Source: Micromonospora sp. WMMD961 (GTDB taxonomy: Bacteria; Actinomycetota; Actinomycetes; Mycobacteriales; Micromonosporaceae). From it: a DNA stretch of 64,000 nt. The DNA lies in contig NZ_JARUBJ010000002.1 in assembly GCF_029626145.1 (NCBI RefSeq), forward strand, positions 1,146,501-1,210,500, given 5' to 3'. The translations under genes were made by a program, and so were the position numbers. A model generated the notes under the pieces. The model was not told the origin of the DNA and did not search any database. It was given only the letters and a program-made list of their open reading frames with translations. This document shows, in pieces, positions 23,877 through 33,078 of this stretch (position 1 is the stretch's first letter; every line of letters begins with the position of its first letter).

Positions 23877-26279
23877 TCAGGACTGGTAACCGGCGGAGCG
23901 GTACTCGTACTCCCGGTCGTCGTCGCGGTCCCCGTGGTCGCGGCTGAAGTCCCAGCCACCGGCCGCCTCGCGACCGGGCCGACCGCCCACCGCGAAACCG
24001 CCGATCTCCTGGCCGCGACGCCAGCCACGGAAGTAGCCGGTGGTGTTCTCCGCGAGACTCGCCGCATCGCGCACTATCCGCAATGGACGCTCCTCGCGCA
24101 GCGGGGAGCCCGGGACCAGATTGGCCTGAGGCACACGCTTCGGCAGCCCGGCGTTGGTCTCGGCGCCCACCGCGGGGCGGGCGGCCTGTTCCGCGGCCTG
24201 CCAGCCGGTGTCGGCAGTGGTCGACCAGTCCAGATCGGACTCCTCGGCCTGGCCGACGAACCAGGCCGACTTGGCCTGCGCGAAGATCAGCAGGTCGCCG
24301 TCGCCCTCGTCGGTGACCGGCGGTGGCCGGTGCTCGACCGGCGGTGGCCGGTGTTCCATGGTGGGCGACCGGTGCTCCATGGGGGGCGGCCGGTGCTCGG
24401 CGGCACGGTCGGTGCGAGCGGCCGCCCGGCCTCCGCGAGCAGCCTGCTCCCGGTCGACCAACCGCAGCGGCGGCGTCTCCAGGTGCGGGTCCGCAGTCGG
24501 GTTGAGCCCTTCGCGCAGCGCCCGGTCAGCCAGCGGCGGCGGCTCCACCAGCCGCAGCATCGGTGGCTCCTGGGGCAGGTCGTCGGCCAACCAGGGCGGG
24601 GTCACGCGCCCGTCGGCGCGGCCCGGATCGGTCGGGGCGTCGATGCCGCGGCTGCCCCCGTACGAGTAGGCCACCGGGTTGTTCGGCGAACTGTCGGCCG
24701 GGTCCTCCGGATTGTTGACAAGCGGCCAGTTGGCCCGGGATCCCGGGGGAGCAGCGTCCTGACCGGGTCGGGGGGTCGGCACCGGAATGCTGAGGTCGGT
24801 GGCGCTGAACCCGCCGGTGGGCGGCTCGTCGACCGGGCGCTGCAGGTGGCTCGGCCGTTCGCCGTTGGTCTTCGGGCGGGGCGGGATGACCGTACGCTGC
24901 CGTTCGGCCCGCGCGTTGTTGATCGCGGCGGTGGTCAGCGTCGGCCGGAATGGCTCGCCCGCCTCGGCCGGAGGCACCGTGCCGCGTTGCGCGGGTGCGA
25001 TCGGGGTGATCCCCGGCGGTGGGGGTGGCGGCGAGGAGACCGGTCGGTTGGTCGGACCGTCGATCCGGCTGGGCGCCGGTTCGGTGCGGCTGGGAAGCGT
25101 GGACGCCGGGGGGTTGGCCATCGCGGCCGGGGCCACCGGTGCGGGTGCGACCGGCGGCGGCATGACCGGAGCCGGTGCCGTCGGGGGCGGCCCGAGTGGG
25201 CGGGGCGACGCCACCGGAGCGTTGCCGGGGATCGGCTCGGGTCGGCTGCGCCGGCCCACGGCGGGTGCGGGCTCAGCGGGCGGGGCGGGCCGGACCGGGC
25301 GCAGCCCGGCACTGGTGCCGGTCGTCCCGGTCAGCTCGCCGACCGACTCGCCTCGGCGGGCGGCGGCACGGCGGCCGGGTGCCTGGGCAGGCGTGGTGGC
25401 CCGTGAACCGAGGGCACTGACCAGGGCTTCCAACCCCGCGTCGCAGGCCCGCACGGAGGCGACGGCCTGGCGGACCGTCTCGGCCACCGCCGAGGTGAGT
25501 GCCCGGTTGACCGCAGCGCGGCGGGGCGTTTCGGAGATGGCGACCCGCAGGGCGGTGACCGCCTCGTTGATCTCCTCGGCGTCGGCGACCCCGTCGGCGG
25601 CGAGATGCGCGGCGATGGCATCGGCGGCGACCGACACCTCCCGGCCGCGGGCCACGGTGCCGCCGAGCATGCCCGGCTCGGGCAGCGCGTCGAGCACCGC
25701 CAGCGAGACGGGCTCGGCCGGGTCCGGGTACGCCCGCAGGGCCGCCGGGTAGAGCTCACGGAGGACCTCGCGCAGCGCCACGGCCGCCGAGTGCCGACCG
25801 CTGGCCAGCGCGGCGTGCGCCGAGAGCACCTGCTTGTAGCCGGCGAGATCCCGGGGCGCCGGCAGGGTGACCGCCGAGAGCGCCCCAGCCTGCAACGCGC
25901 GGGCCAGGCCGACGGCCCGCCGTTCGGCCGGAGGCGACTGCATCTCCTCAAGGGAGTCGTCGTCGGCGAACCGCTCGGCGAAGTCGTCCACCGAGTCGTC
26001 GTCGGCGATCGCCAGGGGCCGACCCGCCGCGCTCAACAGCGAGATGACCGTGTGGTCGTCGCTGTCGGCGGCGATGGCCGCACCGCTCGGCCCGCCCGAC
26101 CGCTCCACGAGCAGCGCGACGAGCTGGGCGTAGCCAGCGGCGTCGTCGCTGATCTCGCAGACATGCAGCAGACGGCCTGCGTCGTCGACCACAGCGGACG
26201 TCAGCGTCGAGCCGGCGGAGGCCGGTCGGTCAGCCGGATCCGCCGAGGCCAGACCGCAGTAAACGCGCACGAGCGCCAC
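23877..26279 (-). CDS. IS110-transposase-like protein with a conservon-kinase-type C-terminal tail
   Basis: An 800-residue protein. Residues 1 to about 230 resemble the N-terminal RuvC-like part of IS110 transposases (TSAVVDDAGRLLHVCEISD, AAIAADSDDHTVISLLSAAG). A helical region follows (about 230-310). Residues about 320-650 are Pro-rich and disordered. The last 140 carry KSAWF, DTGWQAAE, GLPKRVPQANLVPG and GYFRGWRRG, matching the tail of the CvnA kinase encoded opposite. No transposase C-terminal domain or terminal repeats are seen, so this is probably a domesticated protein. GTG 26279 has GGAGGAGG upstream. The IS110 assignment is by eye and needs a profile search. Confidence 0.6.
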   Translation of the reverse strand: MALVRVYCGLASADPADRPASAGSTLTSAVVDDAGRLLHVCEISDDAAGYAQLVALLVERSGGPSGAAIAADSDDHTVISLLSAAGRPLAIADDDSVDDFAERFADDDSLEEMQSPPAERRAVGLARALQAGALSAVTLPAPRDLAGYKQVLSAHAALASGRHSAAVALREVLRELYPAALRAYPDPAEPVSLAVLDALPEPGMLGGTVARGREVSVAADAIAAHLAADGVADAEEINEAVTALRVAISETPRRAAVNRALTSAVAETVRQAVASVRACDAGLEALVSALGSRATTPAQAPGRRAAARRGESVGELTGTTGTSAGLRPVRPAPPAEPAPAVGRRSRPEPIPGNAPVASPRPLGPPPTAPAPVMPPPVAPAPVAPAAMANPPASTLPSRTEPAPSRIDGPTNRPVSSPPPPPPGITPIAPAQRGTVPPAEAGEPFRPTLTTAAINNARAERQRTVIPPRPKTNGERPSHLQRPVDEPPTGGFSATDLSIPVPTPRPGQDAAPPGSRANWPLVNNPEDPADSSPNNPVAYSYGGSRGIDAPTDPGRADGRVTPPWLADDLPQEPPMLRLVEPPPLADRALREGLNPTADPHLETPPLRLVDREQAARGGRAAARTDRAAEHRPPPMEHRSPTMEHRPPPVEHRPPPVTDEGDGDLLIFAQAKSAWFVGQAEESDLDWSTTADTGWQAAEQAARPAVGAETNAGLPKRVPQANLVPGSPLREERPLRIVRDAASLAENTTGYFRGWRRGQEIGGFAVGGRPGREAAGGWDFSRDHGDRDDDREYEYRSAGYQS

Positions 26280-26342
26280 GGCGTCGTCCTCCTCCCGGGA
26301 CAGGTCTTTCCTCTGCCAGCAACTGATGCTCCCCGGTACGGG

Positions 26343-27272
26343 TCAGTCGCGCCAGTCCACCACCGCAGAGATCTTGCCGACAATGGTCCGCCAACCCAAA
26401 CTCGCGGTCTGCGCCCCGATCTTCTTCAGCCGCCGCCGACCCATGAAAGCGCCGATTCCACCCTTGGCGGTGGCCCGCAGCGCCTCGTCCAGATCATCGA
26501 GGCTGGAGCCGGCGGAGAGCATGTCGAGCACCGCAGGCAGCCGCAATGCGTACGAGAGGTCACGAGCGACCTCGCCGGCCTCGATCAGCAGGGTCGAATC
26601 CCAGGTGTCGTGCCCGCCACGCAGGTTCTCCACGACGAGGTCGAGTTCGTAGGTGTCCTCGTCGAGTGGCGCGATATCTGCCGGCTCCACCCGTTCGGAC
26701 AATTCATTCCAGCTGTCCAGTTGGGACAGATCGTTGGGGGCGCCGGACCGGATGAAACTGACCAACGACTCGGGGGTCTTGAACAGCAGCAGCTTGCCCT
26801 TGTTGCTGAGGAAGACCGGCACCTCCTCGTCGTCCTCCTCGTCGGTGACGTCCTCGTCGGCCTCGCCGTCGGCGGTCTGGGTGCCGGCGACGCCGTCCCG
26901 GCGGCGCGTCGACTCGTCCTCGTCGCTGTCGGCGAACTCCTCGGCCAGGTCCTCGTCGAGGATGACCACGGTCTCGTCGTCCTCGTCCTCCTCGACCACC
27001 TGACGGCGGGCGAGGAACGGGTCGTCCAGGTCGCGCTCGGTCGCGTCGGTAGGGGTCAGCGAGCTGGCCGGCCGGTACGCCCGCAGCGTGAAGCCCGTGC
27101 CGGCGGGCAGGGCGATCTCCACCGGATCGATGCGCAGCTCGTCCCAGAGCGCCCGGTCGACCGAGACCGCTGGGCGGTCGGTCTCCTCGATCTCGTCTGG
27201 CTGGGCCGCGCCGGTGGTGTCGTCGAGCTCGGGCTCGTCGGCGTCGGGCCGTTGGGGCGACTGGCGGGCCAC
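26343..27272 (-). CDS. Acidic conserved protein, function unknown
   Basis: A 309-residue protein. Residues 1-90 are mixed, about 90-160 are strongly acidic and disordered (runs such as EEDEDDE and EEDDEE), and about 165-309 form a folded domain (VPVFLSNKGKLLLFKTPESL, then helices) ending in SAVVDWRD. GTG 27272 is chosen because GGAGGT lies four bases upstream; frames from 27341 add residues with no support. It is 63 bases upstream of the IS110-like gene on the same strand and probably shares its transcript. I do not recognise a characterised family. Confidence 0.65.
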   Translation of the reverse strand: MARQSPQRPDADEPELDDTTGAAQPDEIEETDRPAVSVDRALWDELRIDPVEIALPAGTGFTLRAYRPASSLTPTDATERDLDDPFLARRQVVEEDEDDETVVILDEDLAEEFADSDEDESTRRRDGVAGTQTADGEADEDVTDEEDDEEVPVFLSNKGKLLLFKTPESLVSFIRSGAPNDLSQLDSWNELSERVEPADIAPLDEDTYELDLVVENLRGGHDTWDSTLLIEAGEVARDLSYALRLPAVLDMLSAGSSLDDLDEALRATAKGGIGAFMGRRRLKKIGAQTASLGWRTIVGKISAVVDWRD

Positions 27273-27447
27273 GCTGACCTCCGTGTGCTTCGGGTTGCCC
27301 ACCCGCCGGGGTCTCTGACCGGCGAGTGACTCTGGGCACATACCCTAGTCGGCGGACCTGGGTGACCGATGCCCGCACCCCGGTGGCCGCTTGGCGCACG
27401 GATCCGACCTGCTGGTGGTGGGCGCTGGCGAACCGGCCGTCCGACAA

Positions 27448-27460
27448 GTAGCGTTGCTAC
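27448..27460. promoter_or_regulatory. Candidate PadR operator over the -10 box
   Basis: GTAGC-GTT-GCTAC is a 5-bp inverted repeat overlapping the TAGCGT -10 element (27449-27454) of the padR gene, whose ATG is at 27463. Autorepression is inferred from position. Confidence 0.4.
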
Positions 27461-27462
27461 GC

Positions 27463-27804
27463 ATGAAGGCCCAGGCGTTGCACGGCCACCTCGACGCTCT
27501 GCTGCTCGCCGTTCTCGAACAGGGCGCGCTGCACGGCTACGCCATCATCGAGGCGCTGCGCGAGCGCAGTGACGGCAGTCTCGATCTGCCCACCGGCACC
27601 ATCTATCCGGCGTTGCGTCGCCTGGAGCGCGCCGGGCACGTGGCGAGCACCTGGAGCACCGTCAACGGCCGGGAGCGGCGGACGTACCAGCTCACCGACT
27701 CCGGCCGCCGGGCGCTGGCCGGGGAACGCGCCGGTTGGCACGACTTCCAACTGACCGTCGGCCGGTTTCTGGACCCCGCCGACCCGTCCAGCACCCCGGC
27801 CTGA
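27463..27804 (+). CDS. PadR family transcriptional regulator
   Basis: A 113-residue PadR-type winged helix (ALHGHLDALLLAVLEQGALHGYAII; wing TYQLTDSGRRAL). ATG 27463 is the start expected for the family. TAGCGT eight bases upstream suggests a leaderless mRNA. It is convergent with a permease-prefix membrane protein, a pairing often seen in actinobacteria where the regulator controls its neighbour. The signal is unknown. Confidence 0.88.
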   Translation: MKAQALHGHLDALLLAVLEQGALHGYAIIEALRERSDGSLDLPTGTIYPALRRLERAGHVASTWSTVNGRERRTYQLTDSGRRALAGERAGWHDFQLTVGRFLDPADPSSTPA

Positions 27805-27856
27805 CCAACAGGGCGCGGTGGAGCCGCCGGGCGGTGGGCCTCAGCGGGTGGGTGGC

Positions 27857-28531
27857 TCAGCGGGCGACGGCCAGCAGCCAACCGCGCGCCGCACGGGTCA
27901 ACGAGAAGTAGGCGCCCCCGACCAGCACCGCACCGATGATCATCGGAGGCCAGTGCAGCGCGGCGTCCCAGAGGTTGAGCGACCAGCCGAAGAGGGCGCA
28001 GCCGGCGAGGATGGACAGCGCCAGCACTCCGGTCAGGCCGGCGCCCACCGCGCGCTGCGCCAGCGCGAGGCCCGGCCGTGGCGAACGGGCGCTCGCCGCG
28101 ACCACCAGCAGACCGGCCACCGCGAGCAGCAGCGCGCCCGCCCAGATCCAGTCGACCGAGTTCGAGAGCAGCAGGTAACCGGCCGGGGGGCGCGGGCCGT
28201 CGCTCCAGCTCGACCCTTTCCAGGTCAGATCGCCGGCGACCATCCCCACCCCGGCGATCGCCAGCATCCGCAGGGACAACCCGCGCAGCGCGCCCGCCGC
28301 CAGCTCGGTCTGCCAGGTGGCGAGGAGCTGCGCCGGTGAGCCGAACTCGACCACGGCCCGGCGCTGCGCCTCGGTGGGCGGCAGCCCACTTTCGCGGTAC
28401 GCCTCCACGGCGTCCAGCAGCCCGTGCCGGGCCTCGGTCAACAGGTCGGACTTGAGTCGCGCCGGCCCGTGCAGCCGGGCGGCAAATTCCCGCAGGTGCT
28501 CGTCGACCAACACGTCCTCGGGGTGCGGCAT
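27857..28531 (-). CDS. Membrane protein with N-terminal permease prefix domain
   Basis: A 224-residue protein. Residues 5-75 form the helical permease-prefix-type domain (HLREFAARLHGPARLKSDLLTEARHGLLDA), and residues about 85-220 hold four transmembrane segments. Such proteins are typically coupled with PadR regulators, and one lies convergently next door. ATG 28531 is used because longer frames upstream overlap cydC in the wrong context. The role is unknown; a link to membrane stress or transport is speculative. Confidence 0.75.
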   Translation of the reverse strand: MPHPEDVLVDEHLREFAARLHGPARLKSDLLTEARHGLLDAVEAYRESGLPPTEAQRRAVVEFGSPAQLLATWQTELAAGALRGLSLRMLAIAGVGMVAGDLTWKGSSWSDGPRPPAGYLLLSNSVDWIWAGALLLAVAGLLVVAASARSPRPGLALAQRAVGAGLTGVLALSILAGCALFGWSLNLWDAALHWPPMIIGAVLVGGAYFSLTRAARGWLLAVAR

Positions 28532-28558
28532 GGCACCACCCTGCCATGGAATCCCGAC

Positions 28559-28572
28559 CCCCGACGTCGGGG
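28559..28572. terminator. 14-bp perfect palindrome after cydC
   Basis: CCCCGACGTCGGGG lies in the 68-base gap between cydC and the permease-prefix gene. It could end the cyd transcript or be a regulator site for the downstream gene. Too short to decide. Confidence 0.35.
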
Positions 28573-28599
28573 ACAACCCTGGTCCGCCCCGGAGCCCGG

Positions 28600-30375
28600 T
28601 CAGGGGGCGAGCGCCAGGTAACCCCGTTCGGCAGCTGCCTGGACCATCCACTGGTCCCGGTACCAGCCCCGGACGGCGACCAGCTCGGCGTGCCGACCGC
28701 GCTGGATCACCCGACCGTCGTCGAGGACGACGATCTCGTCCAGGTCGGCCAGCCCGCTGAGCCGATGGGTGATCAGCAGCACCGAGTGCGCGGTGGGCGT
28801 GGCGGCGAGAGCGGACGCGAGCACCGCGTCCGCCGCCGCCGGATCCAGACCTTCGGTGGGCTCGTCGAGCACCAGCACCGGCGGCGCGGCGAGCAGGGCC
28901 CGGGCGAGCGCCAGGCGCTGCCGCTGCCCACCGGAGAGCTGCCCGCCCTCCTCGCCGACCAGCGTGTCCCAGCCCGCCGGCTGGGCGCGTACCCACTCCA
29001 GCAGTCCGGCTGCGGCGGTGGCCGCCGTCAGCTCCTCCTCGTCCGCACCGGCCCGTCCGAGGAGCAGGTTCTCCCGCACCGTGGCATGGAAGACGTACGC
29101 CTCGGCCAGCAGACCGCCGACCGCGCGGGGCAGTGCCTCCTCGGCGTACGCCGAAAGGTCGTGACCGTCGAGGGTGACCCGGCCGGAGACCGGCCGGACG
29201 GTGCCGGTCAGCACGGCGGCCAGGGTGCTCTTGCCGGCGCCGCTCGGGCCGACCACCGCGATCCTCCGCCCGGCGGGCAGGTCCAGGCTGACACCGTCCA
29301 GGGCGGGTGCCGCGCCGGCCCGGTACCGCACTGTCACGTCGACGAAGCGCAGCTCGTGCCGGCCGGCCAGGTCGGCCGGCCGGTCGGTGCCGGGTGTGGT
29401 CGGCGGGGCGGCATCCAGCAGGGACGCCACCCGGGCCAGGCCGGGGCGCAGCTGCGTCCACTGCCGCGCCGCCGTGACGAGGGCCAACGTCACCTCGACG
29501 GCGGCCAGTGCGCCGACGGCCAGGACACCCACCAGAACCCCCGGCACGTCGGCGGCCAGCGCGGCCAGCACCACCGCCGCCGCGGTCAGCCCGGCGGTCA
29601 GCACACCGGCCGCGTCCACCGCGAACCCGGTGGCGGCCAGCCGGCGTTCCAACCGGGCCAGTTGGCGGGCGCGTTGCTGGGCGGCGCGCAGCGCGACGTC
29701 GGTCGCTCCGAACGCGGCCAGGTCGGCGGCGCCGTGGGTGAGGTCGATCGCGTCGGTGGCCAGGGCGCCGCGCAGGGGGGCCACCTGGGCCGCGCTGCGG
29801 CGGGTGACCGCGGTCGCCAGTGCGGGCAGCGCCACCCCGGCGACCAGCACCCCGACGGCGAGCGCCCCGGCGGCGGACGGTGAGATCAGCGCCGCCCCGG
29901 CCACCGCCAGCACACCGACCAGCGCCGCCGCCGAGCCGGGGACCAGCACCCGCAGCAGCAGGTCCTGGACGGCCTCGACGTCGGAGACCAGCCGGCTCAG
30001 CACGTCCCCCGACCGGTGCGCGACGTCGCGGCGGGCCGCGAGGGTGCCGAAGACCCGAGCCCGGACGTCGGTGATCATGCGGAGCACCGCGTCGTGCCCG
30101 GCGAGCCGTTCGGTGTAGCGGAACACACCACGGCCGATCGCCAGTGCCCGCACCGCGACGATGGCCACGGTGAGCCGGTCCAGTGGAGGCTGGCCGGCAG
30201 CGCTCATCAACAGCCAGGTGGCGGTGGCCATCAGGGCGAGCCCGGCGAACTCGGTGGCGGCCGCGAGCAGCCCGGCACCGACCAGCCGACCCAGGTACGG
30301 GCGGGCCAGGCGCAGCACGGCGCGCTCGGCGAGTGCCACGCGGGCCACCGCGCCCGGTTCGTGTGCCGCGCTCAT
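28600..30375 (-). CDS. cydC: Cytochrome bd biogenesis ABC exporter subunit CydC
   Basis: A 591-residue half-transporter. Six transmembrane segments (about 20-320) precede a nucleotide-binding domain with Walker A GPSGAGKST, signature LSGGQRQRLALARALL and Walker B VLVLDEPTEGLD. CydDC exports thiols (cysteine/glutathione in E. coli) and is needed to assemble cytochrome bd. ATG 30375 overlaps the cydD stop by four bases. In-frame sequence upstream of it is antisense to nothing useful and lies inside cydD, so it is excluded. Confidence 0.9.
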   Translation of the reverse strand: MSAAHEPGAVARVALAERAVLRLARPYLGRLVGAGLLAAATEFAGLALMATATWLLMSAAGQPPLDRLTVAIVAVRALAIGRGVFRYTERLAGHDAVLRMITDVRARVFGTLAARRDVAHRSGDVLSRLVSDVEAVQDLLLRVLVPGSAAALVGVLAVAGAALISPSAAGALAVGVLVAGVALPALATAVTRRSAAQVAPLRGALATDAIDLTHGAADLAAFGATDVALRAAQQRARQLARLERRLAATGFAVDAAGVLTAGLTAAAVVLAALAADVPGVLVGVLAVGALAAVEVTLALVTAARQWTQLRPGLARVASLLDAAPPTTPGTDRPADLAGRHELRFVDVTVRYRAGAAPALDGVSLDLPAGRRIAVVGPSGAGKSTLAAVLTGTVRPVSGRVTLDGHDLSAYAEEALPRAVGGLLAEAYVFHATVRENLLLGRAGADEEELTAATAAAGLLEWVRAQPAGWDTLVGEEGGQLSGGQRQRLALARALLAAPPVLVLDEPTEGLDPAAADAVLASALAATPTAHSVLLITHRLSGLADLDEIVVLDDGRVIQRGRHAELVAVRGWYRDQWMVQAAAERGYLALAP

Positions 30376-32048
30376 CGTGCCGCCTTCCCGGTCGGCTCGG
30401 GGGTCAGCTCCGTCACCCGACCGTCCTCCACCCGCAGGATCCGGTCGGCATCGGCGAGCAGCGCCGGCCGGTGTGCCACCAGCAGCGCGGTCCGCCCGGC
30501 GACCAGACGCCGGGCGGCGTCGAGCACCACCGCCTCGGCCGCCGTGTCCAGGCGGGCGGTGGGTTCGTCGAGCAGCACCACCGGCGCGTCCCGCAGGAAG
30601 GCCCGGGCCAGCGCCACCCGTTGCCGCTGCCCGCTGGACAGCCCGTGACCGCGCTCGCCGAGCAGGGTGTCCAGGCCGTCCGGTAGGCCGGCGACCACGT
30701 CGTCCAGAGCGGCATCGCGCACCGCGGTGGCGAGCGCGTCCGACGGGGTGTCCGGTGCGCCGAGCCGGATGTTGTCGGCCAGCGAGGCCGCGAAAAGATG
30801 AGCGCGCTGCGGCACCCAGGCCAACTGTCGGCGCCAGGCGTCCGGGTCGGCGGTGGCGAGGTCGACCCCGCCCACGGTGATCCGGCCGGTGGTCGGGGTG
30901 ACGAAGCCGAGCAGCAGGCCGAGCAGAGTGCTCTTGCCGGCACCGCTGGGGCCGATGACGGCGATCCGTTCGCCGGGCCGGATGGTCAGGGTGACGTCGC
31001 GCAGCGCGGTGGTCCGCTCGTACGCCACTGTCACGCCCTCGAACCGGATCTCGTGCCGGGCGTCCGGAACGGTGGCGCCCTCGGCGGCCCGGGGTGCGAC
31101 GGGCACGGCCGAGACGGTCAGCGCCTCGTCCAGCGCGGCGAGGCCTTCCATGCTGGCGTGGAAGCGGCTGCCGGCGGCCCGCAACGGCAGGTACGCCTCC
31201 GGGGTGAGGAGCAGCACCAGCAGCGCCGTCTGCAGGGCCAGCCCGCCGCCGAGCAGCCGGATGCCGACCGGCACCGCGACCAGCGCCACCGAGAGGGTGG
31301 CGACCAACTCCAGCACCAGCGCGGAGAGGAACGCGATCCGCAGGGTTTTCATGGTGGCGACCCGGTGGCCGTCGGCCATCCGGCGTACCACGTCGGTCTG
31401 TGCCCGGGCCCGCCCGAACGCCCGCAGCGTGGGCAGACCGGCGACCATGTCCAGGAAGTGCCCGCCGAGCAACGAGAGCCGCCGCCACTGCCGTTCGGTG
31501 GCGGCCTGTGCCTGCCAGCCCAGTAGCGCGCCGAAGACCGGAATCAGCGGCAGGGTCAGCGCGATGATCACCGCCGAGCTCCAGTCGGCGAAGACGACCC
31601 GGGCCAGCACGGCCACGGGCACCGTCACGCTGAGCACCAACTGGGGCAGGTAACCGGTGAAGTACGCGTCCAGTGCGTCCAGGCCGCGCCCGGCCAGGGT
31701 GGCGACCTGGCCGGCCCGCTGCCCGGCCACCCAGCCGGGCCCGTGCCGGCCGACCGCGCCGAGCAGGTCGGCGCGGAGCGTGGCCTTGACCGTGGCGGCG
31801 ACCCGCGCGGAGACCGTGCCCTGTGCCCAGACCAGCGCGGAGCGGGCGGCGACCGCGACCACGAAGGCGCCCAGCGCCGGTCGGTCGAGCCGACCGTCGA
31901 AGGCGGTGGCCAGCACCGCCGCGAGGGCGGTGGCCTGCGCCACGATCAACCCGGCGGCGAGCACACCCAGGAACGCGAGCACGGCAAGGTCGCGCCGGGC
32001 CGCAGGGACCCGGCGCAGCAGACGCGGGTCGAACGGACGGCGCTTCAC
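30372..32048 (-). CDS. cydD: Cytochrome bd biogenesis ABC exporter subunit CydD
   Basis: A 558-residue half-transporter partner of CydC. Membrane segments span about 20-310. The nucleotide-binding domain has Walker A GPSGAGKST, signature LSSGQRQRVALARAFL and Walker B VVLLDEPTARLD. GTG 32048 overlaps the cydB stop by four bases, so cydA-B-D-C is one coupled operon. In some actinobacteria CydD and CydC are fused; here they are separate. Confidence 0.9.
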   Translation of the reverse strand: MKRRPFDPRLLRRVPAARRDLAVLAFLGVLAAGLIVAQATALAAVLATAFDGRLDRPALGAFVVAVAARSALVWAQGTVSARVAATVKATLRADLLGAVGRHGPGWVAGQRAGQVATLAGRGLDALDAYFTGYLPQLVLSVTVPVAVLARVVFADWSSAVIIALTLPLIPVFGALLGWQAQAATERQWRRLSLLGGHFLDMVAGLPTLRAFGRARAQTDVVRRMADGHRVATMKTLRIAFLSALVLELVATLSVALVAVPVGIRLLGGGLALQTALLVLLLTPEAYLPLRAAGSRFHASMEGLAALDEALTVSAVPVAPRAAEGATVPDARHEIRFEGVTVAYERTTALRDVTLTIRPGERIAVIGPSGAGKSTLLGLLLGFVTPTTGRITVGGVDLATADPDAWRRQLAWVPQRAHLFAASLADNIRLGAPDTPSDALATAVRDAALDDVVAGLPDGLDTLLGERGHGLSSGQRQRVALARAFLRDAPVVLLDEPTARLDTAAEAVVLDAARRLVAGRTALLVAHRPALLADADRILRVEDGRVTELTPEPTGKAAR

Positions 32049-33052
32049 CAGTACACCGGTGCCCTACCGTCGGTCCGTCCTCGGAAAACCCACCAACACA
32101 TCGCCTGGAAGCCTAGTAGGGCCGGAAGTAGCGGTAGCGCCACCCAGCCGAGCAGCCGCAGTGTCGGTGCGCTCGCGGCGGCGTCCGCGACGGTCAGTGA
32201 GGCGCCGGGGTCGGTCGTGGACACCAGCACGTAGGGCCAGAGGGTGGCACCGACCAGCGCCACCGGCAGCGCCAGGGCCGCGCCGGTGGCGGCCAGGGCC
32301 CACCCCGGCCGCCGCCGCGCCAGCGCCGCGCGGGCCGCCAGCAGCGCCGCCGCGAGCAGCACCGGCAGGAGTACGGCCACCGCTGGCCGCTGGACGGTGT
32401 CGCGTACCCGGGCGGAGAGCAGGCCCACGACGGTGGCCAGGGCGACCGCGCTGAGCGCCACCGGCACCAGTCGGCAGGCCGTGCGCCCGAGCACGGTGGC
32501 GGCGTCGGCCGGCAGGCGCAGGGCGAGGAAGGTCGCGCCGTGTACCGCTACCAACGCGACCATGGCCAGCCCGGCGGCTGCGGCGAACGGGGTGGCCAGG
32601 TGCGACACCCCGGCGACGTGCCCGTCGGCCTGCCGGGGCACGCCCTGAAGCAGCGCGGCGAGCAGCGCACCCCAGCCCAGTGCGGCGAGTGAGCTGCCGA
32701 TCACCACGACGCGGTCCCAGCGTGCGCGGACCCGTTCGTCGCCGGGTCGGCTACGCAACTGCACCCCGACGGTGACCAGGATGACGCCGACCAGGGCGCC
32801 GGCGACGGCCGGATAGCAGCCGGAGAGCAACTCGCCCTCCAGCATCGGGAACGCGCCGAAGAGGACGCCCACGGCGGCCACCAGCCAGACCTCGTTGCCG
32901 AGGAAGAACGGGCCGAGCGCGGTGAGCGCCTCCCGCCGCCGCGCTGCGCCGCCGCCTCGGGCGAGCAGCAGCCCGACCCCGTAGTCGTAACCGGCGAGCA
33001 CCAGGTAGCCGGCGAAGAACAGGCCGAGCAGGGCGTACCAGGCGAGGTCCAC
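32045..33052 (-). CDS. cydB: Cytochrome bd ubiquinol/menaquinol oxidase subunit II
   Basis: A 335-residue integral membrane subunit with eight or nine transmembrane segments, beginning with the diagnostic GLFFAGYLVLAGYDYGVGLL and FFLGNEVWLVAA motifs. With CydA it reduces O2 to water using menaquinol in low oxygen or under stress. It starts at GTG 33052, 26 bases after cydA. Confidence 0.92.
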   Translation of the reverse strand: MDLAWYALLGLFFAGYLVLAGYDYGVGLLLARGGGAARRREALTALGPFFLGNEVWLVAAVGVLFGAFPMLEGELLSGCYPAVAGALVGVILVTVGVQLRSRPGDERVRARWDRVVVIGSSLAALGWGALLAALLQGVPRQADGHVAGVSHLATPFAAAAGLAMVALVAVHGATFLALRLPADAATVLGRTACRLVPVALSAVALATVVGLLSARVRDTVQRPAVAVLLPVLLAAALLAARAALARRRPGWALAATGAALALPVALVGATLWPYVLVSTTDPGASLTVADAAASAPTLRLLGWVALPLLPALLGFQAMCWWVFRGRTDGRAPVYW

Positions 33053-33078
33053 GGTCTTCTCCTCGGTTCCTCAGTGCC

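Noticed and set aside
23877..26279. IS110-like gene considered as an active insertion sequence
   Set aside because: No terminal repeats or flanking duplications are seen, there is no C-terminal transposase domain, and a long unrelated tail is present.
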